Shown: positions 7,863 to 16,037 of the stretch, piece by piece
How positions within the stretch are numbered: the stretch's first letter is position 1
Layout of the letters: each line of letters opens with the position of its first letter
From: Gillisella terrae
Lineage (GTDB): Bacteria > Pseudomonadota > Alphaproteobacteria > Rhizobiales > Rhizobiaceae
Length of the DNA: 64,000 nt
NCBI RefSeq assembly: GCF_004801395.1
Contig: NZ_SSOA01000003.1
Location: forward strand, 124,001 to 188,000
Reading direction: 5' to 3'
Translations under genes and position numbers: made by a program
The notes under the pieces: model-generated
The model's database searches: none
What the model saw: the letters and a program-made list of their open reading frames with translations, nothing else
What the model was told of the DNA's origin: nothing

Positions 7863-7909
7863 AATGGTGCCCGGAGGCGGATTTGAACCACCGACACGCG
7901 GATTTTCAA
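7863..7909. repeat. attachment-site copy 1 (3' 47 bp of tRNA-Phe)
   Basis: A 47-bp sequence is identical to the 3' end of the tRNA-Phe gene, including CCA, from the anticodon region onward (compare 38956-39002 and 25071-25117). The rest of the tRNA is absent. It is the boundary between the CRISPR-Cas element on the left and the T6SS-carrying element on the right. Confidence 0.93.
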
Positions 7910-7976
7910 CAGGACTGGGGATAGTGGTAGTTAAGGTCATCTCGTTTCGAATGGTTTCAGTAAGTTATTGAACTGT

Positions 7977-8150
7977 TTATATTTCAAGCTGCCAATCTTC
8001 GTCATCTAACCTCAGCGTTCCACATTCTAGATCAATAACTTTGGCCCCCATATGATACCCGTGATGTATAACCGAAAAGTTGTTTGACGGAGGCAATGGC
8101 CGGCTGAAGGCAGTTAAGGTGGGGAGCACGCTTTCGGCTTTAAACTTCAA
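7977..8150 (-). CDS. small hypothetical protein or gene remnant
   Basis: An open frame of 57 codons ends at TAA 7977-7979. Its possible start is TTG at 8148-8150, and the frame stays open into the end of the neighbouring gene. The product (KFKAESVLPTLTAF at its start, LECGTLRLDDEDWQLEI at its end) looks like real protein, but I recognise no family and see no clear ribosome-binding site. It may be the tail of a gene truncated by integration at the adjacent att site. Confidence 0.3.
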   Translation of the reverse strand: MKFKAESVLPTLTAFSRPLPPSNNFSVIHHGYHMGAKVIDLECGTLRLDDEDWQLEI

Positions 8151-8176
8151 CGATGCGGGGCTCGGTAGACTTTCTT

Positions 8177-9202
8177 TTATTTTAAACGTCCGTAAGCTTT
8201 TAGAATGTGGGCAGTCTCTAAACCGTCAATAATGCAGTATTGGCGTGGTTGCCTGGGATCGTAAGCCAAAGCCTCCGCAATCCGGACGACCGAATTTGCA
8301 ATCTTGTTCCAGTGCTGCACGACAACAAGATTTACGGGTTCATCAAAAACTCGCACCAATTGATCTCCGCGTTTTCCCATATTTGCTGGGTGCATTTCGC
8401 CCTTCACCGACGGGCCTTTAAATATAAAGGCAGTCGGATGTCTCTGACCTGCCAACGTTATCTTGGTGGTCGTCAAGTCCGATTTCTCACCGCCCCAGTC
8501 CTTAGGGACATAATGCTCACCTATGATGTCAGCAAAAGCCTGCTTCACGTCATCCTCAGGCATAGCTTCCAGAAGTCGTAGCTCTTCTTTGCTAGGCAAG
8601 GGGACTTCTTTAATCCTAGCAAATTGATCAATCATATCAGGGAAGACGCGTATACTCGATGAAAGAGAGTTGGCAAAATATCGGTCTTCTACCAACTCAC
8701 CCATAAGATAAGGCGATACGATCACATTGTCTTCATCACTAAAATCGAAATGACCGAGGATGAACATCCTTCTTTTTTTCGTCAGAACAGTTATGGAGCT
8801 GTCAGAGTAGTAATGCTCGTTGTGCATTTGCCCCGACATACGGTATTCGCGGTCGCCCAAGGGGATCGAGCCAGAGAAACTACCGTTGACTATTGGCTTA
8901 CCTTTGAGTTCCAAGTCTAAGGCCTTAGATGCCCCGCGAAAGGTGAAAACGCCCCAGACGAAACTGAGCACCCGGTCGTGGACGATCTCCCGAGAAACGA
9001 GGCTTGCCAAATTCGGTACTTGACCTGAGTACATTAGGCGTTTCGAAGCCCTCAAAGTTGCATCCATTGCGCCAACTCTGGTACTGGAATTGTTGTTCAG
9101 TGATGTTTGGCTCGCCAACGGAAGGCGCTCTCCAGTGATGTCTGCAATACGTCGGCTATTCAAGTAATATGGAAAAAAACGGAATTCCTTGAGCTTATCC
9201 AT
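8177..9202 (-). CDS. conserved hypothetical protein, possible nuclease-like C terminus
   Basis: A 341-residue soluble protein of unknown function, the only intact original cargo gene of the middle element. The N-terminal part (LNSRRIADITGERLPL, STRVGAMDATL) is followed by a beta-rich middle with ILGHFDFSDEDNVIVSPYLMG. The C-terminal part has TAFIFKGPSVKG, GDQLVRVFDEPVNLVVVQHW and QYCIIDGLETAHILKAYG. I have an impression that this C-terminal arrangement occurs in restriction-endonuclease-like proteins of defence islands, but cannot name the family or prove catalytic residues. It is a single gene, divergent from the disrupted integrase. No signal peptide or membrane segment is seen. Confidence 0.55.
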   Translation of the reverse strand: MDKLKEFRFFPYYLNSRRIADITGERLPLASQTSLNNNSSTRVGAMDATLRASKRLMYSGQVPNLASLVSREIVHDRVLSFVWGVFTFRGASKALDLELKGKPIVNGSFSGSIPLGDREYRMSGQMHNEHYYSDSSITVLTKKRRMFILGHFDFSDEDNVIVSPYLMGELVEDRYFANSLSSSIRVFPDMIDQFARIKEVPLPSKEELRLLEAMPEDDVKQAFADIIGEHYVPKDWGGEKSDLTTTKITLAGQRHPTAFIFKGPSVKGEMHPANMGKRGDQLVRVFDEPVNLVVVQHWNKIANSVVRIAEALAYDPRQPRQYCIIDGLETAHILKAYGRLK

Positions 9203-9507
9203 AGATTATGTCTCTGGTTGTTTTATATGGTAAAGCAGCAACTAACGCGTTTGTCTTCTGCGAAGCGTAATCTGCGCTCATTCATTCACCGTTTTCAGTC
9301 GCACAAGCACGCTGTTTCAGAAACCAACCGAAGCTCGCAGATTCAATTCGACTGCACTCGAACGGCAACAATAAATGCACCTTGCTACCAAGAATCAGAC
9401 ATCCGGATATCTCAAATCCTTCAATTCTCGTCTTCTAGAACTACTTCATCAATTTTAGCTCCAAATCGCACCATGACACGCAGAAGTTGCAATCTTATTG
9501 TTGCGTC
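9203..9507. other. intergenic region between the hypothetical gene and integrase fragment
   Basis: About 305 bp without a convincing gene. It must contain the divergent promoters of the gene at 8177-9202 and of the integrase fragment starting at 9508. I see no repeats or RNA structures that stand out. Confidence 0.4.
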
Positions 9508-9856
9508 ATGCGAAAAAAACTCACACCCAAACTCCTCGACAATCTCCCTCCCGCTGAAGGCAAGCGGTATGAGGTCCGCGACGAATTGGTCACTGGATTG
9601 CGTATCCGCATATCCAATGCGGGCAACAAGGTTTGGTATCTGGCAACCCGGGTTGATGGCGTATCGCGCCGCATCAAACTCGGAACCTATCCAGTTCTGT
9701 CGCTAAAGGATGCGCGTGAACAAGCGCAAAGGATCCTGCGCGACATTCAATTGGGCACGTTCCAGCAGCGCGACGTTGAGCCAGCGCCGGAGGTTTTGAC
9801 GCTTGGCGATGTCATACCTCAGTTCATCACACGATACGCCCAGCGGCACACCAAGG
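9508..9856 (+). pseudogene. N-terminal fragment of a P4-type tyrosine integrase
   Basis: The frame from ATG 9508 reads MRKKLTPKLLDNLPPAEGKR and continues through VTGLRIRISNAGNKVWYLAT and RRIKLGTYPVLSLKDAREQA. This is the arm-type DNA-binding domain (DUF4102) of P4-like integrases. It stops at residue about 116, where an IS3-family element begins (9857). The C-terminal end of what is probably the same gene lies at 24876-25002, so the catalytic core of roughly 240 residues is missing. The element can no longer excise by itself. Confidence 0.85.
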
Positions 9857-9892
9857 TGGCCTGCTGCCGGTTTTTCGGACACTGGGTTAAGC

Positions 9893-10746
9893 TCATCCTA
9901 CCTTGTTTTCAAATTCCATCGGGCTGAGATAGCCCAGTGTCGAATGCCGTCGTTTCGGATTGTAGAAGCGCTCGATGTAATCGAACACATCCGCCTTGGC
10001 ATCATTCCTCGTTCGATAGACCTTTCGTGCTGTCCTTTCTGTTTTCAGGGATGAGAAGAAGCTCTCCATCGCAGCATTGTCCCAGACATTTCCAGAGCGG
10101 CTCATCGAGCAGGTAATACCATGATCGGTCATGAGGCGTCGGAACTGTTCGCTCGTGTATTGGCTCCCCTGATCAGAATGATGCAGAAGCGCTTCCGGCT
10201 TCCTCTGCGCCAGATGGCCATGATTAGCGCATCGGTAACCGGTTGGGCCGTCATGCTGACATTCATTGACCAGCCAACAACGCGGCGGGAGAATAAGTCG
10301 ATCACGGCGGCCACATAAAGCCACCCTTCCGCCGTCCAGATGTAGGTGAAGTCTGCGACCCATTTCTGGTTGGGTCGCTCGGCATAGAACTGATGATCGG
10401 GCACATTCGGTCCGATCACCGAACGCTCGCCCGCATCTTTCGGCAGGCCACGCCGCCTGGGACGCGCCCTCAGAGCATTCTGGCGCAGCATCAGCCGTTC
10501 AATGCGATGAAGCCCGCAGGATAGCCCTTCCGCCAGCACGTCATGCCAGACACGGCGAGCACCATGGGTTCTGTCGCTTGAGCGAAAGCTCTGCCCGATC
10601 GTGTCGAAAAGAACTTCATCATAGCGAGCATGATCACTCGGCGAGCGGTTAAGCCAGGCATGGAAGCCCGAACGTGAGACACCCAGCGCTTCGCAGAGCC
10701 ATGCCGCAATTCTAGTTTCATGGCCAGATCGAACGGTGCTTTGCAA
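9893..10746 (-). pseudogene. IS3-family transposase OrfB with frameshift
   Basis: OrfB is the DDE integrase-like catalytic part of IS3 transposases. The frame from 10746 contains the first catalytic Asp (KWVADFTYIWT) and continues to MAIWRRG. Another frame then supplies KPEALLHHSDQGSQYTS (second Asp) and WDNAAMESFFSSLKTE (Glu). The frame change is near 10190, in the run GGCGCAGAGGAAGCC. The right IS copy has the same break, so it predates duplication, and the two copies are probably transpositionally dead. A further frame change near residue 1 is possible. Confidence 0.85.
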
Positions 10747-10783
10747 TGAACGCGAAATTCGCTGCTTTGCGCGGCCCTTCGGG

Positions 10784-11074
10784 TCATATCACGTCCTTGG
10801 CAAAGTAGGCTGCGGCCTTTTTTAAGATGTCACGCTCCGCCTTCAGCTTGCTCACTTCACGCCGCAGATGCTCGATCTCAAGCTGCTCTGGCTTCATCTG
10901 ACCGTTACCAGTAAATGATTCAGCTGGATCTGCACCGAATTCGCGCACCCACTTTCGAAGCATCGTCTCATGAACATCAAGATCGCGGGCCGCTTGAGCA
11001 ACGCTGACACCGCGCTCCTTGACCAGCTTCACAGCCTCAATTTTGTATTCCCGACTGAACTGTCGTCGTTGCAT
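10784..11074 (-). CDS. IS3-family transposase OrfA
   Basis: The 96-residue protein has a helix-turn-helix (YKIEAVKLVKERGVSVAQ, HETMLRKWVREFG) followed by a leucine-zipper-like coiled coil (EQLEIEHLRREVSKLKAERD). OrfA binds the IS ends and is normally fused to OrfB by a -1 programmed frameshift. This copy is intact, whereas the copy in the right IS has a stop at codon 5. Confidence 0.88.
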   Translation of the reverse strand: MQRRQFSREYKIEAVKLVKERGVSVAQAARDLDVHETMLRKWVREFGADPAESFTGNGQMKPEQLEIEHLRREVSKLKAERDILKKAAAYFAKDVI

Positions 11075-11137
11075 TCATGCTCTCCGGTTTCATGCAGAAC
11101 ACCTTAACTCAGTGTCCACAAAACCGGCAGCAGGCCA

Positions 11138-11851
11138 GACGAATACGTCATCGAGAATGGTAAGCCAATTGATGGTTCTAATCCACCATTTGTCAGCCTC
11201 TTCCCCAACTTCAATAGTCCAGGTGCCGAGACGAGGCACATCCATGCCCGGAAATCTTGTGAAAACAGGAAAAGCAAGCACGCATTGGCTACTGGTAAAA
11301 CCGCCGGTATCGAAAAGCACCGATACGCCAAATGTTCCGTGACTAGGCTTAAGAATATCGCACCATGACAACAACATCTTTCGCAAGAACTCGTGGCCTT
11401 GAGTCTCCACCCAGGAGGCACGGAAATAAGCATCCACGTATGACCACCTGTCAAATTTTGACGAACCGACGTTTCCTATTGTATATGGAGTCGCTCCATT
11501 TACATGGTATTCTGCGTTAAACCCATACAATCCGGCTCCATAGGTTTCAGCATCGGAAATTTTATCCGTAGACTTATTGTAATAATCAATTGGATCGATT
11601 TTATCGATTTTTCGGCGATGTCGCGCACCAAACGGATGAAAGTGGCTGACTTCCTTGGGAAATAAATCACGGTATCGCGATAGTATTTTATTACCCCGAA
11701 TACGTCCTTCTTTCGTTGATCCGTCCTCATAGAATAAATTTGCAGAAAATCCGAATATAACGTCCTTGTACTCGCCATATGATAAATATATTTTATCAAA
11801 ATCGGAGTATTTCTTGATGGCGCCTGTATCTATAACATGAATCTCTGTCAT
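11138..11851 (-). pseudogene. DUF3396 (type VI immunity family) protein, truncated by IS
   Basis: This is a homologue of the intact immunity protein at 13016-13993, sharing the family hallmark FTRFPGMDVPRLGTW and IRTINWLTILDD. About 238 original codons remain; the last residues of the open frame (up to 11090) are encoded by the IS end. The missing C terminus is about 60-80 residues by comparison with its paralogue. It lies directly downstream of the broken effector at 11882-12854 and was presumably its immunity partner, so this whole cassette is decaying. Confidence 0.8.
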
Positions 11852-11881
11852 TGAATTGAATTCCTCTCAATCATCCCGGCT

Positions 11882-12854
11882 TCAGTAAGCAGGTGAAGGT
11901 GTGAAAAGCATATCCAGAAACAGCCCAAGTGGATTTCTTCTCGCGGCAAAACTGGCTATCGACATAAGCGTTTGCGCAACACTCAAATCTTGCGTTGCCT
12001 GTGCTGCTTCTCTTTTTCTGACCTCTTTGGATCTGCCTTTTCCGTCACAATTACAATCGTCAAAATCTACCTTTTCAAAAGTAAGACCATTCTGCTTTGC
12101 CATTCTTTAATAGTCACTCTCCTGCCCGGGATTATATCTGTCCTTGAAGCCGGTCTTCGGGTTACTCAGTTTCCCCTCGACGATCGATTTATTATCAAGG
12201 TCAGTCACATCTGGGACTCTCGAGCCCGGTGGACGACTTGTACGCAAGCTGCCGTCAGCGCGTTCCCCTAACAGACGCCACTCGCCTTTTGGACCGCTTC
12301 GAACATAGCTAGCCTCTGGATAAACATTTCTCCCGTTGGCCTTGGCCCATTCCTTTAGCTTGGCTGCGACGCAACGCTGATTCATTGTCCCAGCAGCCAG
12401 GCATGCACAAGCAGCCTTGCAAAACTCTTCCAATAGATCTTCATTTTTTATCGCGAACTGGCCCGGTAAAATACCCGCCTGCCGAAATGGTGTTGCCCTT
12501 GTTGAGCAACATACGATCCGTCAGCCGGGTAACATTACGCCCTTCCATAAATACATTCGGCGACCAGGAGAGCCATGTCGCCCGGTCCAGATGCGCGCCG
12601 GACTTAACGCCCCCGCCGTTGCCCGGTTCATCGCCGAAGGAGCGGAAAAATTCGGAACCCTTGATGCCATTCATGGCTCCGCCGTGCGAGAACACCGTGG
12701 TTGTACCCTTGGCAAGATCGCGGGCGTAAGCCGTATTGGTATAGGGCACGGGTTTATCCGGGCTTTTGCATGCATCCGGCAAAGTAGAGCGAACCCAACC
12801 GTCGGAATGCTTGTGGCAGAGGGTCAAACCATTGATGGAGACAGTTTCCTGCAT
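11882..12854 (-). pseudogene. broken PAAR-like nuclease effector (paralogue of 14006-14977)
   Basis: The first 130 residues (MQETVSINGLTLCHKHSDG to ISAGGYFTG) are almost identical to the PAAR-like DUF4150 domain of the intact effector at 14006-14977. The frame then breaks at a run of six A near 12446-12451. Reading five A's restores a frame continuing LLEEFCKAACACLA to a nuclease-like region, PGSRVPDVTDLDNKSIVEGK (Asp then ExK), ending with TAA near 12107. After that in-frame stop, a further 73 codons (MAKQNGLTFEKVDF onward) match the position of the intact protein's C-terminal tail. The gene is therefore one effector with a frameshift and a nonsense codon, unless the A-run shift is a sequencing error or a phase switch. 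Confidence 0.75.
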
Positions 12855-12859
12855 GGCCC

Positions 12860-13003
12860 TCAGTTCTCCCTTTCATAGCGCTCGAGCGCAATGACGCAGC
12901 GTGGTCCCTCAAAATGCGAGATCGATACGACCGACAGAAGGCTGCGCATTGGCTCTTGATTGTCCGATGCAGAGCCGCCAGGTTCGATGGTTGTCTACAG
13001 GCG
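12860..13003 (-). pseudogene. C-terminal fragment of a duplicated thiolase-like adaptor gene
   Basis: This short stretch translates to the last 45 or so codons of the thiolase-like protein at 14982-16037 (RSLLSVVSISHFEGPRC and the stop TGA 12860-12862) and is followed, as there, by a PAAR-like effector start. The match to the full copy breaks off near 13003, next to the end of the DUF3396 gene. It is a scar showing that the effector-immunity cassette was duplicated or exchanged by recombination in the conserved 5' region. Confidence 0.8.
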
Positions 13004-13015
13004 GCCGAAAAAGCC

Positions 13016-13993
13016 TTAGTCAAAGCGCTTAAGCCATGTTAGGGTTTCTTGCACACTGTCATAGGGGTCCGGCAAGGCGAACAATCCGAGTTGGTAATCC
13101 TCGAATCGCACAGGCTTTAAAGCTTCTGCCACACGACGATAATCATCCAGCACAATACCGCGATTGTTATCCCCCAGTTGTGGCTCCTCACCAGCTTGCA
13201 CCACAATCCCTCCATCAAAATCATGGATAGGGCAAAATGATCCGAGCTTTTCCCGCAACGCAGTTTTGTCACCAAGACGGTCGGCGACCTTATCTCCAAG
13301 CACTGTTAACCAGTTGATAGACTTAAAAGAGAGACCATCACTTTTTTTAGATCGAACCTTGAAACGTCCAGGATCTGAAAAGTCCAAGCCGGGAAACCGT
13401 TTCAGTGCTGGTAGGACTGTGAGCGCCTCACTACCGGAAAAAACACCATGCTCAAACAACAAACTATATCCGGCGCTACCGTGAAGGATGTTGATGGCAG
13501 ACGACCAACGCAAGGCTAAGTCGAGCAACGCACCATATCCGTGCTCGGCAATAAAACTTGCAGAGAAATATGCACAGATACTAGATCGGCCGAGTGTCAT
13601 AAGCGGATCTGGCCCAATAGCGGTAAAGGAGATACTAATGGGGGTAGGTTCATCAACGATCTTCTTTTCCGGATAGCCAAATACCATCGCGTCCATGGCT
13701 TCATCTGGCGGCAGTGATCGCGCTTGCTCCTCATAATAATCGAGATAAGCCTCGCCATCGGCTTTTGTGAGACGGTTTGCATCCACTTTCAGATAATGCG
13801 AGATCCTATCTGCAAACAGGGTATGATATTCGCGCAGCATTTTGCAAAGCGCCAGGCGGGTTTCCACTTTCTCTCCGCCCAGGAAATAGAGTTCAAGCGC
13901 AAAACCAATTCGACCAACGACGAAACCATCATCTGACAATTCGACCTTGTCCAGTTCGCTAGCAAGCTCTGGTGAAAGGTGCATCTTAGCCAT
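13016..13993 (-). CDS. DUF3396 family type VI immunity protein
   Basis: The 325-residue protein belongs to the DUF3396 family (type VI immunity family), with the hallmarks PALKRFPGLDFSDPGRF and FKSINWLTVLGDK. Such proteins sit downstream of T6SS effectors and neutralise the cognate toxin in the producer. The gene starts 12 bp after the PAAR-like nuclease effector at 14006-14977, its obvious partner. No signal peptide is seen, consistent with protection against a cytoplasmic nuclease. Specific binding to that toxin is inferred from position. Confidence 0.82.
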   Translation of the reverse strand: MAKMHLSPELASELDKVELSDDGFVVGRIGFALELYFLGGEKVETRLALCKMLREYHTLFADRISHYLKVDANRLTKADGEAYLDYYEEQARSLPPDEAMDAMVFGYPEKKIVDEPTPISISFTAIGPDPLMTLGRSSICAYFSASFIAEHGYGALLDLALRWSSAINILHGSAGYSLLFEHGVFSGSEALTVLPALKRFPGLDFSDPGRFKVRSKKSDGLSFKSINWLTVLGDKVADRLGDKTALREKLGSFCPIHDFDGGIVVQAGEEPQLGDNNRGIVLDDYRRVAEALKPVRFEDYQLGLFALPDPYDSVQETLTWLKRFD

Positions 13994-14005
13994 CAGTTTT
14001 CCTCC

Positions 14006-14977
14006 TTAATTTGCCGCGGCCAACGAAGCTGCACCACCAAGCCCGAGCGCTCCAAGAGCGACCGCACCGCAAGGCTCTATAATTGCACAAGCGATTGCTC
14101 CGACCGTCGCTAGAGCTGCGGCACCAACGCCAATTTTCTGTTGTGTTGTCATCGGTTGAGGTTGGGTTTCTGGGACGCTCTTTTTCTTTTCGTTGTCATC
14201 ATCACATTTGCAGTCTTTCTCGATCAATATTATTTGCAATTCTTTTTTATGTTCCCCGGCGATATCAGTATATCTATCAAGCTGATTTCCCCGAAATCGG
14301 TCACCCTTGAACTTCATCTCTATGAATTCCGTAGGCGAACCACCAGTCATCTTTGTTACATCAAGTCGGGATCCGGGCACCCCCATCCGTGTTATCGGTG
14401 AACCATCCGGTGCCCTGTACATATTTCCAGCCGGATCAAAAGTGACTTCAGAATATAAACCATCTAAGGGTGTCTTTGGCATGGCTTTAATGGCGGCATC
14501 GACACAGACCTGTTTTTCTCCCTTGCAGCTACACGCAAGATTGCAAAGAAGATCTGCAGTTGCTTTGTCCGTGCCGGTTAGCTTGCCTGTAAAATACCCG
14601 CCTGCCGAAATGGTGTTGCCCTTGTTGAGCAACATACGATCCGTCAGCCGGGTAACATTACGCCCTTCCATAAATACATTCGGCGACCAAGAAAGCCATG
14701 TCGCCCGGTCCAGATGCACGCCGGACTTAACGCCCCCACCGTTGCCCGGTTCATCGCCGAAGGAGCGGAAAAATTCGGAACCCTTGATGCCATTCATGGC
14801 TCCGCCGTGAGAGAACACCGTGGTTGTACCCTTGGCAAGATCGCGGGCGTAAGCCGTATTGGTATAGGGCACGGGTTTATCAGGGCTTTTGCACACATCC
14901 GGCAAAGTTGAGCGAACCCAGCCATCGGAGTGCTTGTGGCAAAGCGTCAAACCATTAATGGAGACAGTTTCCTGCAT
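14006..14977 (-). CDS. PAAR-like (DUF4150) T6SS effector with PD-(D/E)XK-type nuclease region
   Basis: The 323-residue protein starts with a PAAR-like DUF4150 domain (about residues 1-130; SFGDEPGNGGGVKSG, LDRATWLSWSPNVFMEG), which caps the VgrG spike and carries cargo. The middle (165-245) contains PGSRLDVTKMTGG and EFIEMKFKGD, an Asp then ExK spacing typical of PD-(D/E)XK/VRR-NUC-like nucleases. The C-terminal tail has a cysteine patch (KDCKCDDDN) and an Ala/Gly-rich hydrophobic helix pair. Toxicity to target-cell DNA is inferred. Its neighbours are the thiolase-like adaptor upstream and DUF3396 immunity downstream. Confidence 0.82.
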   Translation of the reverse strand: MQETVSINGLTLCHKHSDGWVRSTLPDVCKSPDKPVPYTNTAYARDLAKGTTTVFSHGGAMNGIKGSEFFRSFGDEPGNGGGVKSGVHLDRATWLSWSPNVFMEGRNVTRLTDRMLLNKGNTISAGGYFTGKLTGTDKATADLLCNLACSCKGEKQVCVDAAIKAMPKTPLDGLYSEVTFDPAGNMYRAPDGSPITRMGVPGSRLDVTKMTGGSPTEFIEMKFKGDRFRGNQLDRYTDIAGEHKKELQIILIEKDCKCDDDNEKKKSVPETQPQPMTTQQKIGVGAAALATVGAIACAIIEPCGAVALGALGLGGAASLAAAN

Positions 14978-14981
14978 GGGC

Positions 14982-16037
14982 TCAGTTCTCCCTTATAGAG
15001 CGTTCAAGCGCAATGACACAGCGCGGTCCCTCAACATGTGAGGTTGATAGGACCGACAGAAGGCTACGCCTTGGCTCGTGATCATCTGGTGTGGAAACAT
15101 CGGGCTCGATGGTCGCCTCAGGCGTCGATAAAGCAAATGCTGTCATCACCAAGCCGTTGGCGGCACCGCAATCACCGGTATTCGAAAGAGGCGTTTCAAA
15201 GTCCGAGAGCAACGTGTCAGGAATGAGCGCACCCGACAGCGCGAATCCGAGATCTTCCGAGCGCCAACGTTCACCATTAAGGTCGACCAGAAAACGATCG
15301 GGCTGAAAGGCTTCAAAGGCCTTGCGTAACGGCTTGGCGAGGCCTCTACCGATAATGCCTTGCGGTTTCGCAAGATTTTCAGCCTCGAAACCGTTGAAAG
15401 CTGATCTTATCGTCCCAACGGGTGGCGCATCCGGGAATGTTGCACTGGAGCCGAGCATGACAATCACCGCTGCCTCACCCGGCACGAGGCCGTGGGGCGT
15501 GCCGCGCTTATAAATGCGGTCGCTTATTGCGAGCATGTCGAGGAGTTCGGCATCCATATAGCTATCGAGTGCAGCAACAGCCAGGGCGGGGATTTGCCCC
15601 TCGGCAATATCCTGCAATCCCTTGACCAGTTCATAGACGGCCAAAGTGTCACCATCAGCGAGTAAGGCAACATCTGTGAACAGAGTGGGCCAGGTCGCGA
15701 CAATCCAGCTTGCCAAGTCTTGGCCGATTTTATGTCGAGCCAGCCAGCGGGGGACGACAAGACGCATCGAAACCGCGCTATCGCTGACATCAAGCGTCTT
15801 AACCAAGTCATCGACAGCGCCTTTGAAAAGCCGCTGCAAGCGCAGTTCGAAATTTCGGACTTCCTCAAAAGGCATCACACAGGAAAGCGTGACCGGCGCG
15901 CCATCCACCCCCACGGGTCCTCTTTCGGATTTTACAAAGTTATGATCATTTGCCGCATAGGCCTTGGACGCATCCTCAAGGGTTTTGCCCAGTGGGCAGC
16001 AAAGACCGATGCCGTACACTTGAGCAAACGCTGTCAT
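14982..16037 (-). CDS. thiolase/beta-ketoacyl-synthase-like T6SS accessory protein
   Basis: A 351-residue protein with a thiolase-like fold (FAQVYGIGLCCPLGKTLEDA at the start, GLVPGEAAVIVMLG in the middle, NTGDCGAANGLVMTAFALS near residue 300). In other bacteria such proteins are encoded between DUF2169 and PAAR-like effector genes, as in the Pseudomonas aeruginosa PA0095-PA0099 region. They are thought to help load the effector rather than to make lipid. Its start overlaps the end of the DUF2169 gene by 4 nt and it ends 4 bp before the effector. I did not confirm a catalytic Cys; the enzyme activity may be lost. Confidence 0.75.
   Translation of the reverse strand: MTAFAQVYGIGLCCPLGKTLEDASKAYAANDHNFVKSERGPVGVDGAPVTLSCVMPFEEVRNFELRLQRLFKGAVDDLVKTLDVSDSAVSMRLVVPRWLARHKIGQDLASWIVATWPTLFTDVALLADGDTLAVYELVKGLQDIAEGQIPALAVAALDSYMDAELLDMLAISDRIYKRGTPHGLVPGEAAVIVMLGSSATFPDAPPVGTIRSAFNGFEAENLAKPQGIIGRGLAKPLRKAFEAFQPDRFLVDLNGERWRSEDLGFALSGALIPDTLLSDFETPLSNTGDCGAANGLVMTAFALSTPEATIEPDVSTPDDHEPRRSLLSVLSTSHVEGPRCVIALERSIREN

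Larger units (their letters stand above)
9857..11137 (-). mobile_element. IS3-family insertion sequence, left copy
   Basis: This 1281-bp element is bounded by imperfect inverted repeats of about 34 bp, starting TGGCCTGCTGCCGGTTTT at 9857 and, inverted, ending at 11137. It encodes orfA (10784-11074) and a frameshifted orfB. A second copy lies inverted at 22501-24871. The flanking bases (AGG on the left, GAC on the right) do not form a target-site duplication, which suggests recombination or deletion after insertion. It interrupts an integrase on one side and truncates a DUF3396 gene on the other. Confidence 0.9.
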
